From contig WHTA01000018.1 in the NCBI GenBank assembly GCA_009379825.1, forward strand, positions 24,021 to 88,020: DNA of 64,000 bases. The letters run 5' to 3'. A program made the translations under genes and the position numbers. The stretch is from Streptosporangiales bacterium (GTDB taxonomy: Bacteria; Actinomycetota; Actinomycetes; Streptosporangiales; WHST01). Position 1 is the stretch's first letter. Each line of letters starts with the position of its first letter. The notes beneath the pieces are model-generated. The model had not been told where the DNA came from, did no database searches, and saw only the letters and a list, made by a program, of their open reading frames with translations. Positions 36,565-46,465 of the stretch are shown here, piece by piece.

Positions 36565-38103
36565 ATGAGCACACTCGACTGGTCGGTCGTCGGTGGGTAC
36601 TTCCTGGTCATGCTCGGTATCGGGCTGTGGGCCAAGGCACGGATCCGCGACGCGAGCGACTTCTTCACCGCCGGCGGCAAGATGCCGTGGTGGCTGTCCG
36701 GGATCTCCCACCACATGTCCGGGTACAGCTCGGCCGTCTTCGTCGGCTACGCGGCGATCGCGTACACCGAAGGGTTCGTGCTCTACGTGTGGTGGGCGAT
36801 CGGCATCACGTTCGCGATGATCGCCGGGTCGTTCCTGTTCGCGCCCCGCTGGCCGCGGCTGCGGCAGCGGCTCGGCATCATCTCGCCGCTCGAGTACCTG
36901 CGGGTGAGGTACGGATTGCCGACGCAGCAGCTGCTCGCCTGGAGCGGGACGGTGCTGAAGGTGTTCGACGTCGGCGCGAAGTGGACCGCCATCGCGTTGC
37001 TGTTGAACGTGTTCGCCGGTGTGCCGTTGGTGTGGGGCGTACTGCTGACCGGCGGCGTCACGCTTGTCTACTCGACCATCGGCGGCCTGTGGGCGGACGC
37101 GCTCACCGACCTGGGGCAGTTCCTCATCCAGCTCGTCGCCGGCATCGTGCTGTTCGTCGCGACGCTCACCACGCTCGGCGGCGTTTCGTCGCTGTGGACG
37201 GTGTGGGACCGGCTGCCTGAAGGGCACGCGGCGCCGTTCAACGGCCAGTACACGGTGCTGTTCGTCGGCGCCTACCTGATCATCAACACGCTCTCGTACA
37301 ACGGCGGCACCTGGAACCTCGCGCAGCGCTTCATCGCCGCGCCGACCGGCTCGGCCGCCAAGCGGGCGGCGCTGTTCTCCGCGGGTCTCTACCTGGTGTG
37401 GCCGCTGGTGATGTTCTTCCCGATGTGGGCGGCGCCGCTGCTGCTGCCGAACCTGGACGACCCGGAGCAGTCCTACGCGTTGCTGACCCAGGACCTGCTG
37501 CCCGACGGTCTGGTCGGACTCGTGCTCGCCGGCCTCTTCTCGCACACGATGGCGATGACGGGGTCCGACGCGAACGCCATCTCGTCGGTGGTGACGAGGG
37601 ACATCGTGCCCGCGCTGTGGAAGGGTGCGAAGCGGATGACGTCGCGTGCCGAGCTGATCCTCGGCCGGGTCTCGGTGTTCACGTTCATCGCGGCGAGCAT
37701 GGTGATCGCGTTGACGGCGGACAGCTTCGGCGGTGTGCTCGGCCTGATCATCCTGTGGTTCGGCGGCCTCGTCGGGCCGATCGCGGTGCCGATGCTGTTC
37801 GGCATGCTGCCGGTGTTCCGCCGGTGCGGTCCGAGCGCGGCGATCTCGTCCTGGGCGGCCGGTGTGGCGGTGTTCGTGCTCATCAACTTCGTGCTCAAGG
37901 GTGCGATCGCCGCGCTCGCGCCGGACATGGTGACGGCCATCTCCGTCGCAGGGCCGGTCCTCGTGGCGCTCGTGGTCTTCGTCGTGCTCGGCGCAGTGCG
38001 GCCGTGGCACGACGCGGACTCCGACGCGATCGTGGACGCCCTGTCGAGCGACGAGGCCGCCGCCGCGAAGCCGGAACCGGTCGAGGCTGCGACGAGTGGC
38101 TGA
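36565..38103 (+). CDS. Sodium:solute symporter (SSS family)
   Basis: 512 aa, about 13 membrane spans. N-terminal GGYFLVMLGIGLWAKARIRD with FFTAGGKMPWWLSGIS is the family start, SGLT-like sugar members having the same layout; a polar Ala/Glu-rich tail follows the last span. It probably imports the sugar or aminosugar that the following enzymes degrade. GGGAGC precedes the ATG. First gene of the LacI-controlled operon; overlaps the next gene by eight bases. Confidence 0.88.
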   Translation: MSTLDWSVVGGYFLVMLGIGLWAKARIRDASDFFTAGGKMPWWLSGISHHMSGYSSAVFVGYAAIAYTEGFVLYVWWAIGITFAMIAGSFLFAPRWPRLRQRLGIISPLEYLRVRYGLPTQQLLAWSGTVLKVFDVGAKWTAIALLLNVFAGVPLVWGVLLTGGVTLVYSTIGGLWADALTDLGQFLIQLVAGIVLFVATLTTLGGVSSLWTVWDRLPEGHAAPFNGQYTVLFVGAYLIINTLSYNGGTWNLAQRFIAAPTGSAAKRAALFSAGLYLVWPLVMFFPMWAAPLLLPNLDDPEQSYALLTQDLLPDGLVGLVLAGLFSHTMAMTGSDANAISSVVTRDIVPALWKGAKRMTSRAELILGRVSVFTFIAASMVIALTADSFGGVLGLIILWFGGLVGPIAVPMLFGMLPVFRRCGPSAAISSWAAGVAVFVLINFVLKGAIAALAPDMVTAISVAGPVLVALVVFVVLGAVRPWHDADSDAIVDALSSDEAAAAKPEPVEAATSG

Positions 38104-39280
38104 CCTCCGCGCGCTGCGGGAGACGTACCAGCGGCACCTGTGCGACGACGTGCTCGCGTGGTGGCTCGCGAACGGTCCTGACCCCGACCATGGTGGCGTG
38201 CTCACCTGCTGGGACAACGCCGGCGAGCGACTGGTCTCGACGGACAAGTACACCTGGTCGCAGGGCCGGTGGGCGTGGCTCGCGACCGCGGTGGCACGCG
38301 CTGCGGACGAGGGTGTGCTGGACGTCGACCCGCAGCCGTACCGCGACACGGCGGTGCGTACCGCCGAGTTCGTCATGCGGCACGCGTTGCTGCCCGACGG
38401 CACCAGCGCGTACGTGACTGACAGGCAGGGCACGCCGGGTGAGCACCTGAGTGTGTTCGCCGACCTGTTCGCCGCGCTCGGCTTCGCCGGGGTCGCACGG
38501 CTCGGCGACCCGGCGTGGGGTGAGCTCGCCGACGACGTGCTTGCCTCGGCGGCGGAGCGGATCCGTGCGGGCAGCTACCGTGCCGAGCCGTACCCGGTGC
38601 CGCAGGGACACCGGTCGTTCGCACTGCCGATGATCCTCGTCGGTGTCGGCGAGAACGTGCACCGCGCCACCGGCTCCGCAGCGTCCGCGGACGTGGTGCG
38701 CGACGCGGCGGCCGAGGTCGCCCGTACGTTCCGCGACGGCGCCGACATCGTGGAGATGCCAGGACCGGCCGGTGGCCTGCTCACCAGGCACCGCACGCCG
38801 GGGCACGTGCTCGAAGCGCTGTGGTTCCTGCACCACGCCGGTGACCTGGTCGACGGCTGGCTACCGGCGGACCTGGCCGACGTCGCCGCGCACGCCCTGA
38901 CACTCGGCTGGGACACCACACACGGCGGCCTGCTGAGGTACACAGACCGCGACGGTGGCGAGCCGCGCGGTGCCAGGACCGATGACGGGTACGAGGCCCT
39001 GGTGATTCGTACCTGGGACATCAAGCTGTGGTGGCCGCACGCCGAAGCGCTCTACACCACCGCCCTGCTTGGCCTGTGGGAGTGGCACGAGCGGCTGCGC
39101 GCGTACACGTTCGGCACCTTCCCGGCGGGCCCGGGGCAGGAGTGGGTGCAGATCAGGAACCGCAGGGGAGAGCCGTTGGCGGAGACCGTGGCGCTGCCGG
39201 TGAAGGACCCGTTCCACGTGGCGAGGGCACTGCTGCTGCTCGTCCAGATGTTGCACGACGAGACGACGGAGGTTCGATGA
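38096..39280 (+). CDS. N-acylglucosamine 2-epimerase (AGE) family protein
   Basis: 394 aa, (alpha/alpha)6-barrel. WSQGRWAWLATAVARA, GHVLEALWFLHHAG and IKLWWPHAEALYTTALLG are the recognisable family blocks with the barrel histidines. AGE members interconvert N-acyl-glucosamine and N-acyl-mannosamine, or mannose and fructose, or glucose epimers. Neighbouring nagB and nagA make an N-acyl-aminosugar the best guess. GTG start lies inside the symporter end. Confidence 0.8.
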   Translation: MADLRALRETYQRHLCDDVLAWWLANGPDPDHGGVLTCWDNAGERLVSTDKYTWSQGRWAWLATAVARAADEGVLDVDPQPYRDTAVRTAEFVMRHALLPDGTSAYVTDRQGTPGEHLSVFADLFAALGFAGVARLGDPAWGELADDVLASAAERIRAGSYRAEPYPVPQGHRSFALPMILVGVGENVHRATGSAASADVVRDAAAEVARTFRDGADIVEMPGPAGGLLTRHRTPGHVLEALWFLHHAGDLVDGWLPADLADVAAHALTLGWDTTHGGLLRYTDRDGGEPRGARTDDGYEALVIRTWDIKLWWPHAEALYTTALLGLWEWHERLRAYTFGTFPAGPGQEWVQIRNRRGEPLAETVALPVKDPFHVARALLLLVQMLHDETTEVR

Positions 39281-40038
39281 CGGGGGAAGCCACCCTGCAG
39301 TCCCCGCGAGTGCGGGTGCTCGCCGACAGGGACGAGCTCGGCAGGGTCGCGGCGCACGACGTCGCCGCCGAGATCAGGCAGCGGCTCGCCGGCCAGGAGC
39401 AGGTGCGCATGGTGCTCGCCGCTGCGCCAAGCCAGCAGGAGACGCTGCTGCGACTGCGCGACGAGCCGGGTATCGACTGGACCCGGGTCACCTCGTTCCA
39501 CATGGACGAGTACCTCGAGCTGTCGCCCGAGGCCCCGGAACGGTTCGGCAACTGGCTGCGCCACACGTTCTTCGACCACGTGCCGCTGCGCGCCGCGCAT
39601 CTGATCGAGCCAGGCACCGACCCGGACGGTTGCGCGCGGCGGTACGCGGAGCTGCTCGCCGAGGCGCCGATCGACGTGGTATGCATCGGCATCGGCGTCA
39701 ACGGGCACCTCGCGTTCAACGACCCGCCGGTCGCCGACCTCGCCGACCCGCTGGACGTGAAGGTCGTGGAGCTCGACCACGAGTGCCGGATGCAGCAGGT
39801 GACCGACGAGTGCTTCGACACGCTCGACGAGGTGCCGCACGCCGCGGTCACGCTCACCGTCCCGCGACTGCTCGCGGCGGACCGGCTGTTCTGCATGGTG
39901 CCAGGTCGCGGCAAACGGCATGCTGTGCGGCAGGCTCTCACCGGCCCGATCGGTGCGCAGTGCCCGGCCACGGCGCTGCGTACCCATCCCGACTGCATGC
40001 TGTACCTGGACGAGGAGGCGGCACCCGATGACGTCTGA
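39277..40038 (+). CDS. nagB: Glucosamine-6-phosphate deaminase-type isomerase (NagB)
   Basis: 253 aa. Blocks TSFHMDEYLEL, GIGVNGHLAFNDP and PHAAVTLTVPRLL are characteristic of NagB/6-phosphogluconolactonase. GVNGHLAFN corresponds to the deaminase active-site loop; Asp in MDEY is the catalytic base. It converts glucosamine-6-P to fructose-6-P plus ammonia in the family; the true aminosugar here could differ. ATG overlaps the epimerase stop (ATGA) with GGAGG upstream. The next gene starts 11 bases before its stop. Confidence 0.85.
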   Translation: MTGEATLQSPRVRVLADRDELGRVAAHDVAAEIRQRLAGQEQVRMVLAAAPSQQETLLRLRDEPGIDWTRVTSFHMDEYLELSPEAPERFGNWLRHTFFDHVPLRAAHLIEPGTDPDGCARRYAELLAEAPIDVVCIGIGVNGHLAFNDPPVADLADPLDVKVVELDHECRMQQVTDECFDTLDEVPHAAVTLTVPRLLAADRLFCMVPGRGKRHAVRQALTGPIGAQCPATALRTHPDCMLYLDEEAAPDDV

Positions 40039-40796
40039 CGCCGACCAGCTGTGCGACCAGTACCTGGAGACGGTGCACGCGCTCCTTGCCCGCATCGCAG
40101 GCGAGGAGCGGGACGCGCTCGCGCGCGCGGCCGAGGTCATCGCCGACCAGGTTGCCGCAGACCGGCTGGTGCACGTGTACGGGCCAGGTGGGCACTCCAA
40201 CCTCGCCGCGCAGGAGGTGTTCTTCCGCGCCGGCGGTTTGATACACTTCGCGGCAAATCCTCGACGAGGGCACGTTGTTGTCGAACGGTGCGCTGCGGTC
40301 GATGGCCGTCGAGCGGACGCCGGAGTACGGCCGTGTCGTCGTCGAGGACTGGGACCTCGGCGAAGGCGACCTGCTCGTGCTCGTCAACGCGTACGGCATC
40401 AACGCCGCGCTGATCGACGCCGCCCTGACGGCGCGGGAGCGCGGCGTGCGGCTCATCGGCATCAGCTCGCACGCGCATGCGGAGCAGACCGCGCTCGACC
40501 ACCCGGCGCGACACCCGCAGCGGCACGACCTGCACGACCTCGTCGACGTAGCCGTCGACTGCAAGGTGCCGGTCGGCGACGCCGTCGTGGAAGTGCCCGG
40601 CATGACGGAGCGGGTCGCCGCGGTGTCAACGTTCACGAACGCGTTCACGCTGAACTGTCTGCTCATCCGTACGGTGGAAGAGCTGCTGCGCCGCGGCGTG
40701 CAGCCGCCGGTGTGGCGCAGCGGCAACGCGCCAGGCGGCGACGAGGCGAACGCGAGGTTCGTGGACGGGTTCAGGTCGAGGATCAGGACGCTGTGA
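40028..40796 (+). pseudogene. SIS-domain phosphosugar-binding protein (UPF0309-like), one-base frameshift
   Basis: The first 75 codons (MTSDADQLCDQYLETV, VHVYGPGGHSNLAAQEVFFRAGG) run in one frame. From about 40258 the continuation (ILDEGTLLSNGALRSMAVERTPEY, then LVLVNAYGINAALIDAAL and IGISSHAHAEQ) is in the next. Removing one A from the AAA at 40255-40257 restores a full ORF of 255 aa. This is either one indel in the assembly or a recent mutation. SIS domains bind phosphosugars as isomerases or sensors; UPF0309 members are linked to aminosugar use. It overlaps nagB and is coupled to nagA (GTGA). Confidence 0.82.
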
Positions 40797-41930
40797 GGAC
40801 AAGGGGCCGCGACCCGGCGACCGGCCGGTTGTGCGAGGTGACCGTCGACGACGGTCGCGTCGCCGCCGTCCGTTCCTTGCCCGACTCAAGCGCGGCGGAG
40901 TGCTGGCTGGCACCGGGGCTCGTCGACCTGCAGGTCAACGGATACGGCGGGTTCGACGTGAACGGCGTCGACGTCACCGCGGAGACGGTCGTCGAGCTCG
41001 GCCGCGTCCTCGCCAGGGCCGGCACCACCACGTTCGTCCCCACGGTGATCACGGCGTCCGAGCACCATCGTGAGGTCGTTGCGCGCCATCGCCGCCGCCC
41101 GCGCCGCCGACCCGGACACCGCGCGGGCCATCCCGTACGCGCACGTCGAGGGGCCGCACATCAGCCCGGAGGACGGCCCGCGCGGCGCACATCCGGTCGA
41201 GCACGTCAGGCCGCCCGACGTCGCGGAGTTCGAGCGGTGGCAGCAGGCGGCCTCCGGTGTCGTGGGGATGGTGACGCTGTCGCCGCATTACGACGGTGCG
41301 GTTGCGTACACGCGGGCACTGACCGCCGCGGGTGTGTGGGTGTCGATCGGGCACACCCGCGCGGAACCGCATCAGGTCACCGCGGTCGCCGACGCAGGCG
41401 CGGTGCTGTCGACGCACCTCGGGAACGGTGCGGACGGCGTGCTGGCGCGGCACCCGAACCACCTCTGGACCCAGCTCGCGGACGACCGGCTGTCCGCCGG
41501 GTTCATCGCCGACGGCCACCACCTTCCGGCGGACACGCTGACCGCCATGGTGCGCGCGAAGGGCGTCGAGCGCAGCTTCCTGGTGTCCGACTCCGCCGCG
41601 CTCGGCGGGCTGGCGCCCGGCACGTACTCGACGCCAGTGGGCGGGACCGTCGAGCTCTCCGCGGACGGTCGACTCGCCGTCGCCGGTACGCCGTACCTCG
41701 CCGGCGCGGCCCGTACGCTCGCGGACGGAGTCGCAGGCGCCGTGCGTCTCGGCAGGTTGGGCCTTGCCGACGCCGTCCGGATGGCGACGTCGCTGCCCGG
41801 CCGGTTCGCGGGCGGGCGCGGTACGTTGCGACCCGGCGACCCGGCCGACCTGGTCAGGTTCACCTGGTCGCCGAGCGAAGAGACGCTCGCTCTCGTCGAC
41901 GTAGTGCGCAGTGGGCGGCTGGTCACGTGA
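40793..41930 (+). pseudogene. nagA: N-acetylglucosamine-6-phosphate deacetylase (NagA), frameshifted
   Basis: Metal-dependent amidohydrolase removing acetate from N-acetylaminosugar-6-P. First part: APGLVDLQVNGYGGFDVNG and GTTTFVPTVITASE. The frame changes near 41065-41080. Second part: HVEGPHISPEDGPRGAH, VSIGHTRAEPHQV, STHLGNGADGV and VSDSAALGGLAPG. All catalytic blocks are present across the two frames. Loss of an 8-bp copy in a GCGGTCGT-like direct repeat would explain the shift, but a plain indel error is also possible. GTG start overlaps the SIS stop. Confidence 0.82.
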
Positions 41931-43168
41931 GGGTCGGCGCCGCGGTCGTGGACGTCACGCCGCCTGCCGGACCGCCGATGGCGGGATTCGCCGCCCGTAC
42001 GTCGCCGGCGACAGGGACGCACGACCCGCTCACCGTGCGCGCGGTGTGCGTCGACGACACCGCACTCGTCACGGTGGACGTCGTCGGCCTGCACGAGGAC
42101 ACGTGCGCCGAGGTGCGCCGCTGTTGCCCACTGCCGGCCGACCGCGTGGTCGTGCACGCCACCCACACCCACGGCGGTCCGGCCAGCATGCCAGGCCGGC
42201 TGGGGCACGACCCCGACCCCGGCTGGCTGACGGATGTCGTGGATACGTGCATCGCCGCGCTAGCACGGGCACTGGAGCGGCAGCAACCGGCGACGCTGCG
42301 GGCCGGGTACGGCGCCGACCCCAGCGTGGCCCGCAACCGCCGGCGACCCGACGGTCCGGTGGACGGGCTGGTTCCGGTTGCCTGGTTCACGAGCGAGTCA
42401 GGCGATGTACTCGCGGCCGTCGCGTCGTACGCCTGCCATCCGGTGGTGCTCGGCGCGGACAACACCTCCTGGACAGCCGACTACCCGGGTGTCGTGCGTG
42501 CCGAGCTGGAGGCCTGCCATCCGGGTGCGGTCGCACTGTTCGTCACCGGCTGCGCCGGCGATGCCAACCACGGCCACTCGGCACAGGCGTCGGTCAGCAC
42601 GGCAGCGTCGCCGACCCGCACCTTCGCCGAGGCGAGCCGGGTCGGCCGCCTGGTGGCGGCGACAGTAGCCAGCGCGCCGTGCCGGCACCTGCCTGGTGAG
42701 GTGCGCGCGGCGAGCGGCGACGTCCGGCTGGATCTCGATGTGTTCACATCCGCGCAGTTGCAGGGGGCGGCGCAACGGTGGGAGGCGGAGCTGGCGCGCT
42801 GTGAGCCCACCCGCGCGGTGCTGCTCGAGCACTGGCTGAGCTGGGCACGCGGCGTCGACACGTACTCGGACTGGACCGGCCCCGTGACGGTACTGCGCTG
42901 GGGCGAGCTGCGTGTGGTGGCCCTGCCGGGCGAACCGTTCGCCGCGGCCGCGCTGTCCGTACGCGCCGCGCTGGCCGACACCGGGGTAATCTTCGTCGTC
43001 GGCTACTCCGGTGGCTGCCCCGGCTACCTACCCGCCCGCGAGGAGTACACCTACGGCGGTTACGAGGTGCAGGAGGCGCACCGCTTCTACGGCCTGCCCG
43101 GCCGCTTCGCCGCAGACTCCCTGGACCGCGTCGTCGACCATGCGGTGGCACTGGCGCGCACTGTCTAG
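41927..43168 (+). CDS. Neutral/alkaline ceramidase-fold hydrolase
   Basis: 413 aa, N-terminal domain of neutral/alkaline non-lysosomal ceramidases (zinc amidases). VVDVTPPAGPPMAGFAAR is the typical start; zinc ligands are expected in HATHTHGGPAS and SYACHPVVLG; VTGCAGDANH follows. No signal peptide, so unlike secreted ceramidases it is probably cytosolic. In this operon an amide of a sugar derivative is a more likely substrate than ceramide, which is inference. GTG start overlaps the nagA stop; last gene of the operon. Confidence 0.78.
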   Translation: MRVGAAVVDVTPPAGPPMAGFAARTSPATGTHDPLTVRAVCVDDTALVTVDVVGLHEDTCAEVRRCCPLPADRVVVHATHTHGGPASMPGRLGHDPDPGWLTDVVDTCIAALARALERQQPATLRAGYGADPSVARNRRRPDGPVDGLVPVAWFTSESGDVLAAVASYACHPVVLGADNTSWTADYPGVVRAELEACHPGAVALFVTGCAGDANHGHSAQASVSTAASPTRTFAEASRVGRLVAATVASAPCRHLPGEVRAASGDVRLDLDVFTSAQLQGAAQRWEAELARCEPTRAVLLEHWLSWARGVDTYSDWTGPVTVLRWGELRVVALPGEPFAAAALSVRAALADTGVIFVVGYSGGCPGYLPAREEYTYGGYEVQEAHRFYGLPGRFAADSLDRVVDHAVALARTV

Positions 43169-43550
43169 TGCCACCAGCAGAGGCTGTGCCAGGACCATTA
43201 TGGACCTGCCATCGCAGTGCTGTCGACACTTCGTGCATCACTGCGAAGGAGGTCTTGACGGTTCCGCCGTACTCAAGACAGCATGTACCCCGTCCGTAGC
43301 GTAGATGTCTGTTCCGTATAGCGGACGGGACCTGGTACGGGTGAAGCGTTTCGCGGCAGCGAGAGGCGACGGCAGAGCACCGGCGATGTCAGCGACATGA
43401 GTCGACGACATGGTTGGAGCGGAGAGGAGTTCGTCGCATGCCCACCGCGCTCACCGCCCGGCCTGTCAGGTCATCCCAGCGGCCGCATTGGCTGCTTTGA
43501 GCGCGGCGGCGGGGGCGAGCAGCTAGCGGACAAGCTTGCTTGGAGGAAGT
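43169..43550 (+). other. Intergenic region before the TRAP operon
   Basis: About 380 bases with no convincing gene. It holds an IclR-type site at 43311-43326. A TTGACG at 43255-43260 could be a -35 element, but no clear -10 was found. GGAGGAA before 43551 is the ribosome-binding site of the TRAP binding-protein gene. Confidence 0.5.
43311..43326. promoter_or_regulatory. IclR-type site 1 (GTTCCGTATAGCGGAC)
   Basis: Imperfect dyad 225 bases before the TRAP binding-protein start. It shares 13 of 16 positions with 47257-47272 and 12 of 16 with 56524-56539. Confidence 0.5.
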
Positions 43551-44600
43551 ATGAAGAGGAATCCAGCCCGTCTCACCCGCCAAGACTTCCTGAAGCTCGG
43601 CGCCGGGGCTGCCGGGGCGGCGCTACTTGGCACGACAGGATGTGGTGCTCGGGGCGCGGGCCAGGACGCCGCCGGCGAGTTCACCATTCGGCTGTCCCAC
43701 GTCGTCACACCGAAGACGCCCAAAGGCAAGGCATCCCTGAAGTTCAAGGAAGTCCTCGAAAAGAGCACAGACGGGCGGATTACCGTCGAGGTACACCCCA
43801 ACTCGGAGCTCTACGGTGACCCGGACGAGCTGAAGGCGCTGAAGAGCGGGGGCGTGGAGATGATCGCGCCGGCGAGCTCGAAGCTCACGGACATCGCACC
43901 GCAGCTCCTGGTGCTCGACTTGCCCTTCCTCGTCGACGGCAGCGCCGACGTACCAAAGATAACGGCGCGGGACTCTTCGGTGGGCAAGAGCATCTACACG
44001 AACAAGGATCTCGCCGACAACAACATCAAGGTACTGGGCCTCTGGGACAACGGCCTGTACCAGATAACCTCGAACAAGGCTGTACGAACCCCGGACGATC
44101 TGCGTGGACAGCGCATCCGCATCACCCCCTCGGACCTCATCCAGGCATGCTGGAAGAAGTGGGGAGCAAAGACCACACCCATGGACTTCGCAGAGGTGTT
44201 CACCGCTTTGCAGCAAGGGACCGTGGACGGGCAGTTCAACCCTTACTCCAACATCGAGGCCGAGCGATTCCACGAGGTCCAGAAGTATCTGACGGTGTCG
44301 GAGCACGGTTATCTGACCTATCCACTCGCGATCAACAACAAGTTCTTCGAGAAGCTGCCCGACGATCTTCAGAAGGCAGTCGTGGACGCCGCGGCCGAGG
44401 CTTCCACCTACAACCGGGAGATAGCGGACAAGGTGAACGAAAAGGCCAGGAAAGACATCGAAGACGCTGGCACCACTGAGATCATCGAGCTGTCGGCCGA
44501 GGAACGGAAGGTCTTCAAGGACGCCGTCGTTCCCAGCGTCTGGAACGAGTTTGCCGACGTCATAGGTGAAGACATCATCGATGAGCTGCTGAGCCGGTAG
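43551..44600 (+). CDS. TRAP transporter substrate-binding protein (DctP family)
   Basis: 349 aa lipoprotein. N-terminal RQDFLKLGAGAAGAALLGTTGC carries a twin-arginine-like start and a lipobox with Cys; the protein should be membrane-anchored outside. Ligand-binding family sequence: RLSHVVTPKTPKGKA, ITSNKAVRTPDDLRG (with the Arg that binds the carboxylate at RGQRIRI) and EVFTALQQGTVDGQ. It binds an organic acid for the permeases that follow. ATG at 43551 chosen with GGAGGAA upstream; an earlier start at 43536 lacks one. Confidence 0.9.
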   Translation: MKRNPARLTRQDFLKLGAGAAGAALLGTTGCGARGAGQDAAGEFTIRLSHVVTPKTPKGKASLKFKEVLEKSTDGRITVEVHPNSELYGDPDELKALKSGGVEMIAPASSKLTDIAPQLLVLDLPFLVDGSADVPKITARDSSVGKSIYTNKDLADNNIKVLGLWDNGLYQITSNKAVRTPDDLRGQRIRITPSDLIQACWKKWGAKTTPMDFAEVFTALQQGTVDGQFNPYSNIEAERFHEVQKYLTVSEHGYLTYPLAINNKFFEKLPDDLQKAVVDAAAEASTYNREIADKVNEKARKDIEDAGTTEIIELSAEERKVFKDAVVPSVWNEFADVIGEDIIDELLSR

Positions 44601-44656
44601 AGCTAGGGCCTCGCTCAACCCGAGCGAGCGGTGTACTGCACTGCAATGGAGGCGCC

Positions 44657-45175
44657 ATGTCCCGGTTCGATCGGGTCTTGACGTGGATCGAGAACGGCAT
44701 TGCCGGAGGGGCGATCGGGGGCGCCGCCGTCGTAGCGATAGTACAAGTGGTTCTGCGTTACGGATTCAACGAGATCATCTTCTGGTCGGAGGAGGTGGTC
44801 ATCTATCTGGTCATTCTCTCCACATTTGTCGGAGCCGTCGTAGCGCTGCGCCACAATGAACACGTGGGCGTGAACCTCTTCACGGTGATTCTCAAGGAGC
44901 GTGGAAGAAGGGTTCTGGCCGCCGTGGCCGGTCTGCTCGTGGCTCTCTACTGTGGAGTGTTCGCAGTGCTCGGCTGGTCGATGATCACTGAGACTTCGTC
45001 GCAGAATCTGGTCACGCCTGCGATGAAGATGCCGATCTGGGTCGTTCAGCTGGCGTTGCCAGTTGGTCTCACGCTGATGTTCGCACGCGCGCTGGAGATG
45101 GTGTACCGCGTCCTCCGATACGGGCGAGGTAGGCCCGAAGCGGAGAAGGAGGAGCACGGGGAGGACGTGCGCTGA
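44657..45175 (+). CDS. TRAP transporter small permease (DctQ)
   Basis: 172 aa with four membrane spans and the family sequence FWSEEVVIYLVILSTFVGAV. It is the small membrane subunit linking binding protein and large permease. GGAGGCGCC precedes the ATG. Its TGA shares one base with the dctM ATG (TGATG). Confidence 0.9.
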   Translation: MSRFDRVLTWIENGIAGGAIGGAAVVAIVQVVLRYGFNEIIFWSEEVVIYLVILSTFVGAVVALRHNEHVGVNLFTVILKERGRRVLAAVAGLLVALYCGVFAVLGWSMITETSSQNLVTPAMKMPIWVVQLALPVGLTLMFARALEMVYRVLRYGRGRPEAEKEEHGEDVR

Positions 45176-46455
45176 TGGAGTTCTCCGCGATCGCGCTGTT
45201 CGTGACTCTCTTTCTCCTCCTCCTGACCTCGGTGCCCATCTCCATTGCGCTGGGACTCACCACGCTCCTTTACATCTTCTACTTCACGACGCTGCCGATG
45301 CCGCAGATCAGCGACACGTTGTTCAATGGGATCAACTCGTTTCCGCTGATGGCGATACCGTTCTTCATCCTGGCCGCCAACCTGATGGTCGAAGGTGGGA
45401 TCGCGCGACGATTGGTGGCAGCGGCGAACGCTGTGGTCGGTCGCTTTCCCGGCGGCCTCGGCGTAACAGCGGTTGCGAGCTGCATCTTTTTCGCTGCCAT
45501 CTCGGGCTCCAGCGCTGCGACGGTGGTGGCCGTCGGTACGCTCCTCATACCGAGCATGATCCGAGCCGGCTACCCCAAGCCTTTCTCGACCGGACTCGTC
45601 GCCACCAGCGGCGGGCTCGGCATCCTGATCCCGCCTTCCGTGCCCTTGATCGTGTACGGCGTCGTCACCGAGACGAGTATCGGGGACCTCTTCCTGGCCG
45701 GGGTGGTGCCTGGGCTCCTCACTGGTGTCTTGCTCATCGCGCTTGTCATATTCCTGGCGTGGAGACGCAAGCTGGCCGCCGACACACTCTCGATCAGCAG
45801 ATCGGAGCGGGTGAAGGCACTGCGTGACGCCTTTCTCGGGATGCTGCTCCCGATCTTCGTGCTCGGCGGGATCTATGGAGGCATCTTCACGCCGACCGAG
45901 GCTGCGGCGATGGCTGTCTGCTACACCTTCGTGGTATCGAAGTTCGTTTACCGGGAGATCAGCTTCAAGGACGTCGGCGCGATTCTGGTGCGTTCGGCCC
46001 GCATGTCGGCCATGGTCATGTTCATCATAGCGAACGCCATCCTGTTCACGTTCGTGCTGTCGCTCGAGCGGATCCCGGGCAAGATAGCGGCATTTCTGAT
46101 CGACCTCGACCTCTCGCCCTGGCTCTTCCTCCTGATGGTCAACCTGCTGTTCATTGCGGTGGGTGTCTTCATGGATGCCATCGGTGCCATCCTGATCCTT
46201 GCGCCGATCCTGTACCCGATAGCCATGAAGTTGGGAGTCGACCCCGTCCACTTCGGAATCATCATCGTCATGAACTTCGAGATCGGCGCCATTACCCCGC
46301 CGCTGGGAATCAACCTCTTCGTGGCCAGCGGGATATCGGGAATGCCGGTTCTCCGTGTCGCGCGTGCCGCGGTCCCCTGGGCATGCGTGCTGCTGCTCGC
46401 GCTCGCACTCGTGACCTACATCCCGGACATCGCGCTGAGTCTGGTCGGCAGATGA
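45175..46455 (+). CDS. TRAP transporter large permease (DctM)
   Basis: 426 aa, about 12 spans, the ion-coupled transport subunit. Characteristic blocks: FPLMAIPFFILAANLM, ISGSSAATVVAVGTLLIPSM, IPPSVPLIVYGVVTETSIGDLF and PPLGINLFVASGISG. Together with the two preceding genes it forms a complete TRAP importer, probably for the acid processed by the operon that runs toward it from 56286. Confidence 0.92.
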   Translation: MEFSAIALFVTLFLLLLTSVPISIALGLTTLLYIFYFTTLPMPQISDTLFNGINSFPLMAIPFFILAANLMVEGGIARRLVAAANAVVGRFPGGLGVTAVASCIFFAAISGSSAATVVAVGTLLIPSMIRAGYPKPFSTGLVATSGGLGILIPPSVPLIVYGVVTETSIGDLFLAGVVPGLLTGVLLIALVIFLAWRRKLAADTLSISRSERVKALRDAFLGMLLPIFVLGGIYGGIFTPTEAAAMAVCYTFVVSKFVYREISFKDVGAILVRSARMSAMVMFIIANAILFTFVLSLERIPGKIAAFLIDLDLSPWLFLLMVNLLFIAVGVFMDAIGAILILAPILYPIAMKLGVDPVHFGIIIVMNFEIGAITPPLGINLFVASGISGMPVLRVARAAVPWACVLLLALALVTYIPDIALSLVGR

Positions 46456-46465
46456 GGGCCGGTCG

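Noticed and set aside
41927..43168. True secreted ceramidase
   Set aside because: The fold is right, but no signal peptide is encoded and the gene is the coupled last member of an aminosugar operon.
43397..43819. Plus-strand frame before the TRAP binding protein
   Set aside because: It runs out of frame into the binding-protein gene, has no ribosome-binding site and no family likeness.
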